NCBI RefSeq assembly: GCF_004345665.1
Contig: NZ_SLWR01000007.1
Location: 62,001-126,000 of the forward strand
DNA length: 64,000 nucleotides
Reading direction: 5' to 3'
Origin: Kribbella antiqua
GTDB taxonomy: Bacteria > Actinomycetota > Actinomycetes > Propionibacteriales > Kribbellaceae
Both the position numbers and the translations under genes were made by a program. Below, in pieces: positions 42,098 to 51,283 of the stretch. The notes under the pieces were generated by a model. It worked only from the letters and a program-made list of their open reading frames with translations. It had not been told where the DNA came from and made no database searches. How positions within the stretch are numbered: the stretch's first letter is position 1; each line of letters begins with the position of its first letter.

Positions 42098-43260
42098 ACT
42101 TCATCGAGTCCGAGGAACGTCAGGCGCTGCGGAAGGCGGTCGGTGAGCTCGGCAAGAAGTACGGGTATGAGTGGTTCAACCGGCAGGGGCGGACCGGTGG
42201 GCACACCACCGAGCTGTGGCTGGAGGCGGGCAAGCTCGGGTATCTCGGGGTGAACCTGCCGGAGCAGTACGGCGGTGGCGGTGGCGGCATGGGTGATCTG
42301 TCGATCGTGCTGGAGGAGCTCGGCGCCGCGGGCTGCCCGCTGCTGATGATGGTCGTCTCGCCGTCGATCTGCGGCACCGTGATCTCCCGCTTCGGCACCG
42401 ACGAGCAGAAGCAGCACTGGCTCCCCGGCCTGGCCGACGGTTCGACGATCATGGCCTTCGCGATCACCGAGCCCGACGCCGGTTCCAACTCGCACGAGAT
42501 CACCACGACCGCGCGTCGTACCGACGAAGGCTGGTCGCTGTCCGGCCGGAAGGTCTTCATCTCCGGCCTGGATGTCGCTCGCGCCGTCCTTGTCGTCGGC
42601 CGGACCGAGGATGCACGGACCGGGAAGCTCAAGCCCGCGCTGTTCATCGTGCCGGTGGACGCGCCTGGCGTGGAGTTCCAGCCGATCCAGATGGATCTGA
42701 TCAGCCCGGACAAGCAGTTCGCGCTGTACCTGGACGACGTACGGCTGCCGCGCGAGGCGCTGGTCGGGGCGGAGGACGCGGCGCTGCTGCAACTGTTCGC
42801 CGGCCTCAACCCGGAGCGGATCATGGCCTCGGCCTTCGCCATCGGGATCGCCCGCCACGCGCTCGACAAGGCGGTCGCGTACGTCAAGGAACGGCAGGTC
42901 TGGAAGACCCCGATCGGCGCGCATCAGGGCCTCGCGCATCCGCTTGCGCAGGTCAAGATCGAGCTGGAGCTGGCCCGCCTGATGCAGCAGAAAGCCGCCG
43001 CCTTGTACGACGCCGGCGACGACGGTGATGGCATCGCCGCGGGCGAGGCGGCGAACATGGCCAAGTACGCCGCCGGCGAGGTCGCGGTCCGGGCCACCGA
43101 CCAGGCGGTCCAGTCACTCGGCGGCAACGGCATGACAGTCGAGTACGGCGTCGCGTCGCTGGTCGCGGCGGCGCGAGCGACCCGGATTGCGCCGGTGAGC
43201 CGGGAGATGATCCTCAACTTCGTCGCCCAGCACAGCCTCGGGCTACCCAAGTCGTACTGA
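42094..43260 (+). CDS. Acyl-CoA dehydrogenase (second in operon)
   Basis: A 388-aa acyl-CoA dehydrogenase, ATG 42094 overlapping the carboxylase stop (ATGA). Motifs: LGYLGVNLPEQYGGGGGGMGDLSIVLEE, FAITEPDAGSNSHEITTTARRTDEGWSLSGRKVFISG, YLDDVRLPREALVG, and C-terminal ERIMASAFAIGIARHALDKAVAYVKERQVWKTPIGAHQGL and QSLGGNGMTVEY. It differs clearly from the first dehydrogenase, so the two probably act on different intermediates of one pathway. It is the last tightly coupled gene; the ligase begins 72 bp later. Confidence 0.93.
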   Translation: MNFIESEERQALRKAVGELGKKYGYEWFNRQGRTGGHTTELWLEAGKLGYLGVNLPEQYGGGGGGMGDLSIVLEELGAAGCPLLMMVVSPSICGTVISRFGTDEQKQHWLPGLADGSTIMAFAITEPDAGSNSHEITTTARRTDEGWSLSGRKVFISGLDVARAVLVVGRTEDARTGKLKPALFIVPVDAPGVEFQPIQMDLISPDKQFALYLDDVRLPREALVGAEDAALLQLFAGLNPERIMASAFAIGIARHALDKAVAYVKERQVWKTPIGAHQGLAHPLAQVKIELELARLMQQKAAALYDAGDDGDGIAAGEAANMAKYAAGEVAVRATDQAVQSLGGNGMTVEYGVASLVAAARATRIAPVSREMILNFVAQHSLGLPKSY

Positions 43261-43332
43261 GCTCTTCCGTATTACTCCCGGGTAAGCCACAGTTCCTGCC
43301 ACCACGCGGCGGCGCAGAGAGGATCAGGACAG

Positions 43333-44889
43333 ATGATCACCAGCGAGTTCCCACCGGTCGAGATCCTCGACGTACCGATTCACGATGCCGTGCTCGGCCG
43401 GGCGCAGGAGTACGGCGATCGCCCGGCGCTGGTGGACGGCGTGACGGGCAAGGAGATCAGCTACGCCCAGCTGGACGTGATGAGCCGGCGGGTCGCGGCC
43501 GGGTTCGCCGAGCTCGGCATCCGGCACGGTGACGTGATCGCCCTCTACAGCCCGAACACAATCCTTTACCCGGTTGTGTTTTACGGCGCGACGCGGGCCG
43601 GCGCGACGGTGACCACGGTGAACGCGCTCTACACCGCGGACGAGCTGCACAAGCAACTGGTGGACTCGAAGGCGAAGTTGCTGGTGACGATTTCGCTGTT
43701 CCTGCCGGTCGCGACCGCGGCCGTCGAGGGCACGGACGTGACGGAGATCTTCGTCTGCGACGCGGCCGAGGGGTATCGCTCGGTGATGGAGCTGGTCGCG
43801 TCGACCGGGCCCGAGCCGGAGGTGACGATCGACCCGGCCGAGGACGTCGCCGTACTGCCGTATTCGAGTGGGACCACCGGCGCGGCCAAAGGTGTGATGC
43901 TGACGCACCGGAACATCGCGACGAACATCGCGCAGGCCGAGGTGATGATCAAGGTCGCCGAGGACGAGCGCATCATCGCGATCCTGCCGTTCTTCCACAT
44001 CTACGGGCTGACCGTGTTGATGAACCTGCCGCTGCGGCTCGGCGCGACGGTCGTCGTACTGCCGAAATTCGACCTGGATCAGTTCCTCAAGACGCTGGAG
44101 GCGCAGCGGATCACCCGGGCGTTCGTGGCGCCGCCCGTCGTATTGGCGCTGGCCAAGCACCCGGCCGTGGACGGCGTGGATCTGTCGGCGCTGAAGTATG
44201 TGATGTCGGCGGCGGCTCCGCTCGATGGTGAGCTGGCCGAGGCGTGTGCGAAGCGGCTCGGGTTGCATGCGGTGCTCCAGGCGTACGGGATGACCGAGCT
44301 GTCGCCTGGGACGCACTCGGTGCCGCAGGACGACCAGGAGCCGCCGCCCGGTGCCGTGGGCAAGCTGTTCCCGTCCACCGAGATGCGGCTGGTCGGTGCC
44401 GATGGCAACGACGCGGCGGAGGGCGAGATCTGGATCCGCGGGCCGCAGGTGATGAAGGGATACCTGGGTCGGCCGGCGGAGACCGAGGCGACCATCGATC
44501 GCGACGGCTGGCTGCACACCGGCGACATCGGCCGGATGGACGACCGCGGCTACTTGTACGTCGTCGACCGGGTCAAGGAGCTGATCAAGTACCACGGCTA
44601 CCAGGTGCCGCCGGCCGAACTCGAGGCCGTGCTGCTGACCGACGAGCGGATCGCCGACGCGGCGGTGATCGGGGTCCAGTCGGAGGGCAACGAGGTGCCG
44701 AAGGCGTTCGTCGTACCGATGCCGGGGGTGCAGCTGACCGAGGACGACGTGATCGAGTACGTCTCCGCGCGAGTCGCGCCGTACAAGAAGGTTCGGCAGG
44801 TGGAGTTCATTGAGGCGGTGCCGAAGGCTGCCTCCGGCAAGATCCTGCGGCGTGAGCTCAGAGCCCGGGAGGCTGCCGCTCGTGAGTGA
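43333..44889 (+). CDS. AMP-forming acyl-CoA ligase (4-coumarate--CoA ligase-like)
   Basis: A 518-aa adenylate-forming ligase, ATG 43333. Core motifs: A3 PYSSGTTGAAKGVMLTHRN, the FFHIYGL loop typical of 4-coumarate/medium-chain ligases, A5 QAYGMTELSPGTH, A7-A8 GWLHTGDIGRMDDRGYLYVVDRVKELIKYHGYQV, and the A10 lysine in PKAASGKILRREL. It activates a carboxylic acid to its CoA thioester and probably supplies the substrate for the upstream dehydrogenases and carboxylase. The TetR gene at 44882 overlaps its end by 8 bp. Confidence 0.93.
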   Translation: MITSEFPPVEILDVPIHDAVLGRAQEYGDRPALVDGVTGKEISYAQLDVMSRRVAAGFAELGIRHGDVIALYSPNTILYPVVFYGATRAGATVTTVNALYTADELHKQLVDSKAKLLVTISLFLPVATAAVEGTDVTEIFVCDAAEGYRSVMELVASTGPEPEVTIDPAEDVAVLPYSSGTTGAAKGVMLTHRNIATNIAQAEVMIKVAEDERIIAILPFFHIYGLTVLMNLPLRLGATVVVLPKFDLDQFLKTLEAQRITRAFVAPPVVLALAKHPAVDGVDLSALKYVMSAAAPLDGELAEACAKRLGLHAVLQAYGMTELSPGTHSVPQDDQEPPPGAVGKLFPSTEMRLVGADGNDAAEGEIWIRGPQVMKGYLGRPAETEATIDRDGWLHTGDIGRMDDRGYLYVVDRVKELIKYHGYQVPPAELEAVLLTDERIADAAVIGVQSEGNEVPKAFVVPMPGVQLTEDDVIEYVSARVAPYKKVRQVEFIEAVPKAASGKILRRELRAREAAARE

Positions 44890-45493
44890 AGCCCTCAAAG
44901 AACCCCAGCAGGATCGCAGCCGGGCCACCCGGCAGCGGTTGCTCGAGGCGGCCGTGGAGTCGCTGGCCGAGGTCGGGTACGCCGCGACGACGGTGTCGGT
45001 CGTCGCGGCCCGGGCTGGGGTTTCGCGGGGTGCAGCTCAGCACCACTTCCCGACGCGGGCGCACCTGTTCGCGGCGGCGGTCGAGTACATGACCGAGGTG
45101 CGGCTGGCCGAGATCAGGGCACAGGCCGCCGCACTGCCCAGTGGACCCGGGCGGACCGAGGCGATCGTCGAGATGCTGGCCGACGTGTACACCGGGCCGC
45201 TGTTCCGAGCCGCGCTGCACCTGTGGGTGGCAGCGTCGACCGAGGAGACGTTGCGGAAGCAGATCGTCGGGCTGGAGGCACATGTCGGCCGTCAGGCGCA
45301 CAGGGCGCTGCTGGAAGTGCTCGATGTCAGTGAGCGGACTCCTGGCGTGCGGGAGACAGTGCAAGGTGTGCTGGACATGGCACGCGGGTTGGGGCTGGCA
45401 GACCTGCTCACCGATGACAGCAAACGGCGGCAGGGGATAGTGCGGCAGTGGAGCCGCATCCTCGATCAGGTTCTGCTCGCTCCGGGAGTGTGA
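44882..45493 (+). CDS. TetR-family regulator of the acyl-CoA operon
   Basis: A 203-aa regulator, GTG 44882, overlapping the ligase gene. HTH: RLLEAAVESLAEVGYAATTVSVVAARAGVSRGAAQHHFPTRAHLFAAAV. The position at the 3' end of the operon suggests feedback control by an acyl-CoA ligand, as with many TetR regulators of fatty and branched-chain acid catabolism. The four-box dyad at 34616-34691 upstream of the operon is one candidate site. The 3' end overlaps the converging AraC gene by 28 bp. Confidence 0.9.
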   Translation: MSEALKEPQQDRSRATRQRLLEAAVESLAEVGYAATTVSVVAARAGVSRGAAQHHFPTRAHLFAAAVEYMTEVRLAEIRAQAAALPSGPGRTEAIVEMLADVYTGPLFRAALHLWVAASTEETLRKQIVGLEAHVGRQAHRALLEVLDVSERTPGVRETVQGVLDMARGLGLADLLTDDSKRRQGIVRQWSRILDQVLLAPGV

Positions 45494-46215
45494 CCGAAGG
45501 CCCGCCGGAAGGTGTCGATGAATGCACTGGTCGAGGCCCAGCCGCACTGGTGAGCCACCCGGGTCACCGCGTCGCCCTCCGCCAGTAGACGTAGGGCCTC
45601 GTGCAGCCGGAGCTGCGTGCGCCACTGCGGGAAGGTCATGCCGAGGTCTGCCTTGCAGAGTCGGCTCAGCGTGCGCTCACTCGCTCCGATCTCCCGCCCA
45701 AGCTCCGTAAGGGTTCTGTTGTCGGCAGGGTCCTCCCGCAGCAGCTCGCACACCGCTACCAACCGTTGGTCGCGCGCTGTGGGTAGATAGGTCGGCCGTT
45801 GCGGGGACCGCTTGAGTTGATCCAGCAGTACGGCGCGGAGCCGGTCACGCTCATCTGCCTCGCCTTGCGCGGTTGTGTACGCCAGGATCAGCTCTCGCAG
45901 CAGTGGGCTGACGACAAGGGCCGATGGCATGTCCAGCCCGAGTGGGTTGTCGGTGAGACCCACAGTGTGCAGTGCGGTCTCGCCGTACGCGCGGTGTTGG
46001 TGCAGGGTGCCGGCCGGGACCCAGATCGCTCTGGTCGCCGGTGCGATCCAGCTGCCGGCGTCGGTGGTGACGGACAGGACGCCGCGGCCGGCGTAGACGA
46101 TCTGGTGCTCGTCGTGCCAGTGCGCCTCGATGCCGCCTCCGGCCGGGATCGGCCGGAAGCCGGTGTTCGCGGACCGGCGTCTGTTTGCGGGATGGCGTTG
46201 GCGGGTTTCCGGCAT
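45466..46215 (-). CDS. AraC-family regulator with cupin domain
   Basis: A 249-aa regulator: N-terminal cupin (HWHDEHQIVYAGRGVLSVTTDAGSWIAPATRAIWVPAGTLHQHRAYG) and a C-terminal double HTH (LTELGREIGASERTLSRLCKADLGMTFPQWRTQLRLHEALRLLAEGDAVTRVAHQCGWASTSAFIDTFRRAFG). This is the arrangement of regulators that control an adjacent exporter. An Fsr-like MFS gene is divergently transcribed 55 bp away, so it is the probable target. Confidence 0.92.
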   Translation of the reverse strand: MPETRQRHPANRRRSANTGFRPIPAGGGIEAHWHDEHQIVYAGRGVLSVTTDAGSWIAPATRAIWVPAGTLHQHRAYGETALHTVGLTDNPLGLDMPSALVVSPLLRELILAYTTAQGEADERDRLRAVLLDQLKRSPQRPTYLPTARDQRLVAVCELLREDPADNRTLTELGREIGASERTLSRLCKADLGMTFPQWRTQLRLHEALRLLAEGDAVTRVAHQCGWASTSAFIDTFRRAFGHTPGASRT

Positions 46216-46270
46216 AGGTTGGCATTTTATCGGAAGTCAGACAGGTTGTCCGCCGCGCAGGATCGATGCC

Positions 46271-47398
46271 GTGAGGAGACTTCGACCGATCGGGCTGATG
46301 GCGATCGGGCATGCGTGTGTGGATGTTTACCAGGGCGCCGTACCGTCACTGGTCCCGTTTCTGGTCGCCGAGCGGGGTCTCGGCTATGTGGCTGTCTCGG
46401 GGATCACGCTCGCGGCGACGCTGTTGTCGTCGGTGGTGCAGCCGGTGTTCGGCGTACTGACCGATCGGCGGCCGCTGGCGTGGCTGATTCCGGTCGCGAT
46501 GACGACGGCGGGTCTGGGGATCGCGCTTCTCGGCGTCGGCCACTCGTACTGGGCCGCGTGGCTGGCTGCGGCGTTGTCTGGGCTCGGTGTGGCGGCGTAT
46601 CACCCGGAGGCGGCGCGGATGGCGCGGGCGGTGAGTGGTGGGAGCCATGTCGGGATGAGCTGGTTCTCGGTCGGCGGGAACGTCGGGTTCGCGCTGGCGC
46701 CGGTGCTGGTCACGCCTCTCATCGCTGCGGGCGGTCTGGCGCTGACGCCGGTGCTCGTCGTGCCCGCGCTGGTCGGCGCCCTGATCACGTCGCTCGCAAT
46801 CCGAGGCGCGGTTGCGGGGGTTGGTAGGCCGCAGCGAGCGGGGAGCGACGACTGGCCGTCGTTCCTGCGGTTGTCGGCGATCATGGTGTGCCGGTCGATC
46901 GTCTTCGTCGGGCTCGGCACGTTCATCGCCCTGTACGCCGGTGAGCGGGTCGGCGGCGGTACGACGACCGGCGGGGTGGCGCTGTTCATCCTCTTCGCGG
47001 CCGGCGCCTTCGGCACGCTGCTCGGCGGCCGGTTCGCCACCCGTTACGGCCGGGTCCGGACGATGCGGACGTCGTACGCCGTCGCCGTACCGGCCATCGC
47101 GGGTCTGGTCTTCGTCCCCGGGCCGGCGTTCTTCGGCTTCCTCGCGCTGACCGCGATCGCGATGTCGATCCCGTTCTCGCTGCACGTCACCCTCGGCCAG
47201 GACTTCCTGCCCGGCCGCGTGGGCACCGCCGGCGGCATGACCCTCGGCCTCGCAGTCAGCATCGGCGGCATCGCCACACCGGTCCTCGGCACCATCGCCG
47301 AGGAGTGGTCCCTCCGCGTCGCCCTCACCACCCTGATCGCCCTCGCCCTCACCAGCTCACTCATCGGCTATGCGCTGAAGGAACCGGTCGTCGAATGA
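46271..47398 (+). CDS. MFS transporter, fosmidomycin-resistance (Fsr)-like
   Basis: A 375-aa, 12-helix major facilitator. GTG 46271 gives MRRLRPIGLMAIGHACVDVYQGAVPSLVPFL, the characteristic Fsr N-terminus with the H..VD..QGA.P.L.PFL pattern; an internal ATG at 46300 would truncate helix 1. Other features are the SGLGVAAYHPEAARMA segment typical of Fsr proteins and LGQDFLPGRVGTAGGMTLGLAVS. It is probably a drug or metabolite exporter controlled by the divergent AraC regulator. It overlaps the converging NACHT gene by 31 bp. Confidence 0.92.
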   Translation: MRRLRPIGLMAIGHACVDVYQGAVPSLVPFLVAERGLGYVAVSGITLAATLLSSVVQPVFGVLTDRRPLAWLIPVAMTTAGLGIALLGVGHSYWAAWLAAALSGLGVAAYHPEAARMARAVSGGSHVGMSWFSVGGNVGFALAPVLVTPLIAAGGLALTPVLVVPALVGALITSLAIRGAVAGVGRPQRAGSDDWPSFLRLSAIMVCRSIVFVGLGTFIALYAGERVGGGTTTGGVALFILFAAGAFGTLLGGRFATRYGRVRTMRTSYAVAVPAIAGLVFVPGPAFFGFLALTAIAMSIPFSLHVTLGQDFLPGRVGTAGGMTLGLAVSIGGIATPVLGTIAEEWSLRVALTTLIALALTSSLIGYALKEPVVE

Positions 47399-49650
47399 CC
47401 AGCCGCGCGCTCGGCGATGCGGTGGTCGACCTTGGCGGCTAGGTGGTTGGGGGAGCATTCGGCTAGGTGGTCGCGGACCAGTAGGTGGATGAACGAGTAC
47501 TCGCCGCGGCCGGTGCGGGCCAGGACGTAGCGGTCGGCGGCGTAGCGGAGGAAGGCACGGCGGCGCCAGGGCAAGTAGCCGGTCCACCGCAGCAGGAAGT
47601 CGTGGAGCAAGCGGGAGAGCGGACCGGCGAGCACGGGGGCTCGGCGACGCCAGGCCTTTGCAGCAACGGCTCCGACAAGTACGCCCACCACCGCCTCGAG
47701 TGAGGGCGACGCGAGGTCGGCACCGAGCGCTAGAGCCAGCAGTACGGCAAGCAGCGCGCCGCCGAGCACCCAGGGGTCCATCCGCCAACCGTGCCCGCGA
47801 CTGGTGGCGATCGCGTGGTGGACCAGGTGATCGCTCGGCAGGTGCTTCACCACTCTGATGCCCTGAGCAACGATCAACCCGATCGCGAGACCGCTGGCGA
47901 AATCGCGGGGTGCGGCACCGAGCTCGAGAGTGAGTGCACTCGCGACGACGACCACGAGCACCCGCACCGCGAGCAGACCCCGCCGCCGGTTGTTGTCAGA
48001 CACGATCAGCTCGATCACGTACGACGCTGCGATGGCGGCGGCCTCGGCAACAAGCGCCAGCCAGGGTGGCAGCAGCTCGACCAGTCCCATCACCGCGACG
48101 ACCAGGATGACGGCTGTCGCCGTACCGACAGCAAGGGTGACTGCGAGCAGTGGTGCCCGGTGCAGCTTGCTCTCTGGTGGTGAGGACTCCTGCCAGCTGT
48201 GCGGCCGGATGTGAACCAGCAGGAGCGCCGCCGCAGCCACAGCCAGCCCAGCTAGTACGCCGTACTGCGCCATGGTGGCGAGAGTCGCGCCGGCAGTCAG
48301 GGCGGCGAACAGTGTGGGAAGGAAAATCACGTGTGCGAGGTAGTCCACCTCATGCAGCGACAGTCCGTACCAGCCGTTGGGCACCAGCCACCTTGGTACG
48401 GCGGTCCGGTCGCCGGCGCGGCTGCGAGTCCACCAGGCCAGGCACCACAGAGAGCGGACGGCGGTGCTGGGGTCGTACTGACGGCTGGTCAAACGGTCTC
48501 GGGCCAGCACCTCGGAGATGTACGTGTCGAACAGCTCGCGGCGGAGGTCGGCGACACCGCCTGCGACGACCTCCTCGGGTTCGCGGCCCTGGTAGGCGAG
48601 GATCATCACGTTGAGCATCAGTGGTGAGTTGACCAGGTCCCAGAGTGCGTCATCCTGCTCGATCGCGGCTCTGGCGCCGTCCAGCTCGGGTCCTACTGCT
48701 GCGAAGTAATCGAGGACCTGCTGCCTCGTGAGTGGCCTGATATGCACAGCGCCGTACAGGCTGAGCTTGTGGGTCAGTAGCTGGTAGTCCTGGGTGCGGC
48801 AGGTGATGGCCAGCTTGCCGACCAGATAGCGGCGGCGGAGCTCCTCCAGCACCGGTGCGAGCTTGTCGCGGTCCGCTTTGACGATCTCGTCCAGGCCGTC
48901 GAGCAGGAGCGCCAGGCGGCCGCGGCGCAACCACGTGCGGCCGACAGCGGGTGGGATGCCGTAGCGAGCGTTGAGCTCGTTGAGCAGCCAGCGGACGAAG
49001 CCTGCGAGGTTTGCGCTGTCCAGTGGGTCGTCGTCGGCTCTCCGGGACTGCTGAGCCGTCCAGCCGGCCAGGTCGATCAGGACGGGGATCGGCTTGTTCA
49101 CGTCGGCATGTGCTTGTGCGGACAGGGTGCGAGCCAGGTCCAGGAGCAGGGTGGTCTTGCCGGCTCCTGGAGCGCCCAGGATCAGCATGGAGTCCTGCAG
49201 CTCGTCGAACACGCTGGCGATGTCAGCGTCGTCGGGGACTTGGCGTGGCGTGCTGTCGAGCGGCTGGACGAGCAGGTCGTACGGGCGCACGACGGCCTCG
49301 GGCAGTTCGTCGAAGGCCAGCTCGATGCGGGTGCGGGAGGCGAGTGAGCCGGCGACGCGCTGAGAGAGGTAGCGGTCGACGCGGGCTAACGCGTTCGGGC
49401 GGTTGCGCGGCTGGTCGGCCGAGCGGGACACCGTCGGGAGTCGGCGGCTGCGGACTTCGAAGAGCGCGGTGATGATCGCGACCAGCCAGAGCAGACCGAT
49501 CAGCGGCCAGGTCCAGGCGACGTACGGCGCGAGGAAGCTGGGCGCGGTGCCGCCGGTGCCGACGTTGATCGCGATCGGCAACAACACCAGCGTGAGCGAC
49601 ACGGTCACCACGAGCACGACAGCACGCAGCACACCGTCCGGAATCCTCAC
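47368..49650 (-). CDS. Membrane NACHT-domain NTPase
   Basis: A 760-aa STAND ATPase. Two N-terminal membrane helices (residues 5-65) anchor it; the NACHT domain follows with Walker A GAPGAGKTT (159-167), sensor IPVLIDLAGWT, Walker B LALLLDGLDEI (D251, D254/E255) and sensor-1 KLAITCRTQDY. After residue 440 come about eight further membrane helices and the C-terminal block RRRAFLRYAADRYVLARTGRGEYSFIHLLVRDHLAECSP, which recurs in actinobacterial and cyanobacterial NACHT proteins. No nuclease or protease effector domain is present. Some bacterial NACHT proteins defend against phage; this membrane subtype has not been assigned a function. GTG start. Confidence 0.9.
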   Translation of the reverse strand: MRIPDGVLRAVVLVVTVSLTLVLLPIAINVGTGGTAPSFLAPYVAWTWPLIGLLWLVAIITALFEVRSRRLPTVSRSADQPRNRPNALARVDRYLSQRVAGSLASRTRIELAFDELPEAVVRPYDLLVQPLDSTPRQVPDDADIASVFDELQDSMLILGAPGAGKTTLLLDLARTLSAQAHADVNKPIPVLIDLAGWTAQQSRRADDDPLDSANLAGFVRWLLNELNARYGIPPAVGRTWLRRGRLALLLDGLDEIVKADRDKLAPVLEELRRRYLVGKLAITCRTQDYQLLTHKLSLYGAVHIRPLTRQQVLDYFAAVGPELDGARAAIEQDDALWDLVNSPLMLNVMILAYQGREPEEVVAGGVADLRRELFDTYISEVLARDRLTSRQYDPSTAVRSLWCLAWWTRSRAGDRTAVPRWLVPNGWYGLSLHEVDYLAHVIFLPTLFAALTAGATLATMAQYGVLAGLAVAAAALLLVHIRPHSWQESSPPESKLHRAPLLAVTLAVGTATAVILVVAVMGLVELLPPWLALVAEAAAIAASYVIELIVSDNNRRRGLLAVRVLVVVVASALTLELGAAPRDFASGLAIGLIVAQGIRVVKHLPSDHLVHHAIATSRGHGWRMDPWVLGGALLAVLLALALGADLASPSLEAVVGVLVGAVAAKAWRRRAPVLAGPLSRLLHDFLLRWTGYLPWRRRAFLRYAADRYVLARTGRGEYSFIHLLVRDHLAECSPNHLAAKVDHRIAERAAGHSTTGSFSA

Positions 49651-49721
49651 CCCCCGGAGCGTAGCCGCCCCCTAGCCCACCGTGCCCAGCCCGCGTGCCG
49701 TCTCCTTCCCCAACCCCAGCC

Positions 49722-49788
49722 CCGGTCCACCAGACAGACAGCGCGCTTCCCCACCCGCCTCCTTTCTTCTCCGGTCCACCAGACAGAC
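49722..49788. repeat. 18-bp direct repeat upstream of the MFS gene
   Basis: CCGGTCCACCAGACAGAC occurs at 49722-49739 and 49771-49788, 49 bp apart, in the 172-bp gap between the NACHT and MFS genes. It may be paired operators or a small duplication. Confidence 0.7.
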
Positions 49789-49834
49789 CAGCAGTGTGGG
49801 AATTGATTGCACCTGACGTAAGTTGGCTGGTGCT

Positions 49835-51283
49835 ATGACTACCGAGCGGACCGACCAGACGGGTGTGGGGCTGCGGTCGGAGCGTGGGCCGGTTCTGCTG
49901 GCGGTGATGCTCAGCGTTGGGCTGGTCGCGATCGACTCGACGATTCTGGCGACCGCGGTGCCGTCGGTGGTCGAGGATCTCGGTGGATTCACCCAGTTCC
50001 CCTGGCTGTTCTCGATCTATCTGCTCGCCCAGGCGATCTCGGTGCCGATCTACGGCAAGCTCGCCGACCTGCGCGGCCGCAAGCCGATCATGCTGCTCGG
50101 GGTCGGGCTGTTCGTGCTCGGCTCGGTGCTGTGCGGGTTCGCCTGGAACATGCCGGCGCTGATCGCGTTCCGGCTGATCCAGGGTCTCGGCGCCGGCGCG
50201 ATCCAGCCGATCGGGATGACCATCGTCGGCGACATCTACACGCTCGCCGAGCGGGCGAAGGTGCAGGGCTACATCGCCAGCGTGTGGGGGATCTCGGCCG
50301 TCGTCGGTCCGACGCTGGGTGGCGTGTTCTCGGACTACATCTCCTGGCGCTGGATCTTCTTCGTGAACGTGCCGCTCGGCGTCGCGGCGGCCTGGGCGCT
50401 GTTCCGCCGCTTCCACGAGAACATCACCAAGAAGACGGAGCACCGGATCGACTACGCCGGCGCGATCCTGCTCGCGGTCGGCGGCTCGCTACTGCTGCTC
50501 GGTCTGCTCGAGGGCGGCGTGATGTGGACCTGGGACTCACCGACCAGCATCGGGATCCTCGCCGCGTCGGTCGTCCTGCTGACCGCCTTCATCCTGGTCG
50601 AGCGCCGCGCCGCCGAACCGATCCTGCCGCTGTGGGTCCTCGGCCAGCGCGTTTTGAACGCCGCGAACTCCGCCGCCCTGCTGATCGGCGTGCTGCTGAT
50701 CGGCCTGTCGACGTACGTGCCGCTGTACGCGCAAGGCGTCCTCGGTACGTCGGCTCTGGTCGCCGGCTTCGCGCTGGCCGCGATGACCCTCGGCTGGCCG
50801 CTCGCAGCGTCGCTGGCCGGCCGGATCTACCTACGGGTCGGGTTCCGTACGACGATGCTCGGCGGCTCGATCATCGTCGTACTCGGGGCTGTTCTGCTGC
50901 TCACGGTCAACGCGCGCAGCGCCGTACTTCAGCTGGCAGCGGCCTGCTTCATCATCGGTCTGGGGCTGGGCTTCTCGGCATCTCCGTCGGTGGTGGCCGC
51001 GCAGTCGTCGGTGGACTGGCAGACGCGAGGCGTGGTGACCGGTGCGAACATGTTCGCCCGCTCCGTCGGCAGTGCGGTCGGTGTCGCTGTCTTCGGCGCG
51101 GTAGCCAACGGCGTGGTCGCAGCACGACTCGGCGACAGTCACGCTGACCTAGAGCAGTTGCCGGGCGAGGTACTCGCGCCTGCCATTCACGACGTGTACT
51201 ACGGAGCCGCAGGCGCTGCAGTACTCCTGGTGGCCGCCGTACTCTTCATGCCCAACCGCATCGTCGAGCGACCCCTCAGCTAG
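49835..51283 (+). CDS. MFS drug exporter, DHA2 (14-helix) family
   Basis: A 482-aa, 14-helix EmrB/QacA-type transporter. ATG 49835 is preferred over the in-frame TTG at 49823. Family motifs: VGLVAIDSTILATAVPSVVEDLGG (motif D1), KLADLRGRKPIMLLG (motif A), FRLIQGLGAGAIQPIGMTIVGDIY, SVWGISAVVGPTLGGVFSDYISWRWIFFVNVPLG (motif C). It exports small hydrophobic compounds. Paired 18-bp repeats precede it. It overlaps the converging LuxR gene by 8 bp; that regulator is a possible but unproven controller. Confidence 0.93.
   Translation: MTTERTDQTGVGLRSERGPVLLAVMLSVGLVAIDSTILATAVPSVVEDLGGFTQFPWLFSIYLLAQAISVPIYGKLADLRGRKPIMLLGVGLFVLGSVLCGFAWNMPALIAFRLIQGLGAGAIQPIGMTIVGDIYTLAERAKVQGYIASVWGISAVVGPTLGGVFSDYISWRWIFFVNVPLGVAAAWALFRRFHENITKKTEHRIDYAGAILLAVGGSLLLLGLLEGGVMWTWDSPTSIGILAASVVLLTAFILVERRAAEPILPLWVLGQRVLNAANSAALLIGVLLIGLSTYVPLYAQGVLGTSALVAGFALAAMTLGWPLAASLAGRIYLRVGFRTTMLGGSIIVVLGAVLLLTVNARSAVLQLAAACFIIGLGLGFSASPSVVAAQSSVDWQTRGVVTGANMFARSVGSAVGVAVFGAVANGVVAARLGDSHADLEQLPGEVLAPAIHDVYYGAAGAAVLLVAAVLFMPNRIVERPLS

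Noticed and set aside
43324..44928. A 534-codon open frame antisense to the acyl-CoA ligase gene.
   Set aside because: It is Arg/His-rich with no family motifs and is a by-product of GC-rich third positions; the sense frame carries all ligase motifs.
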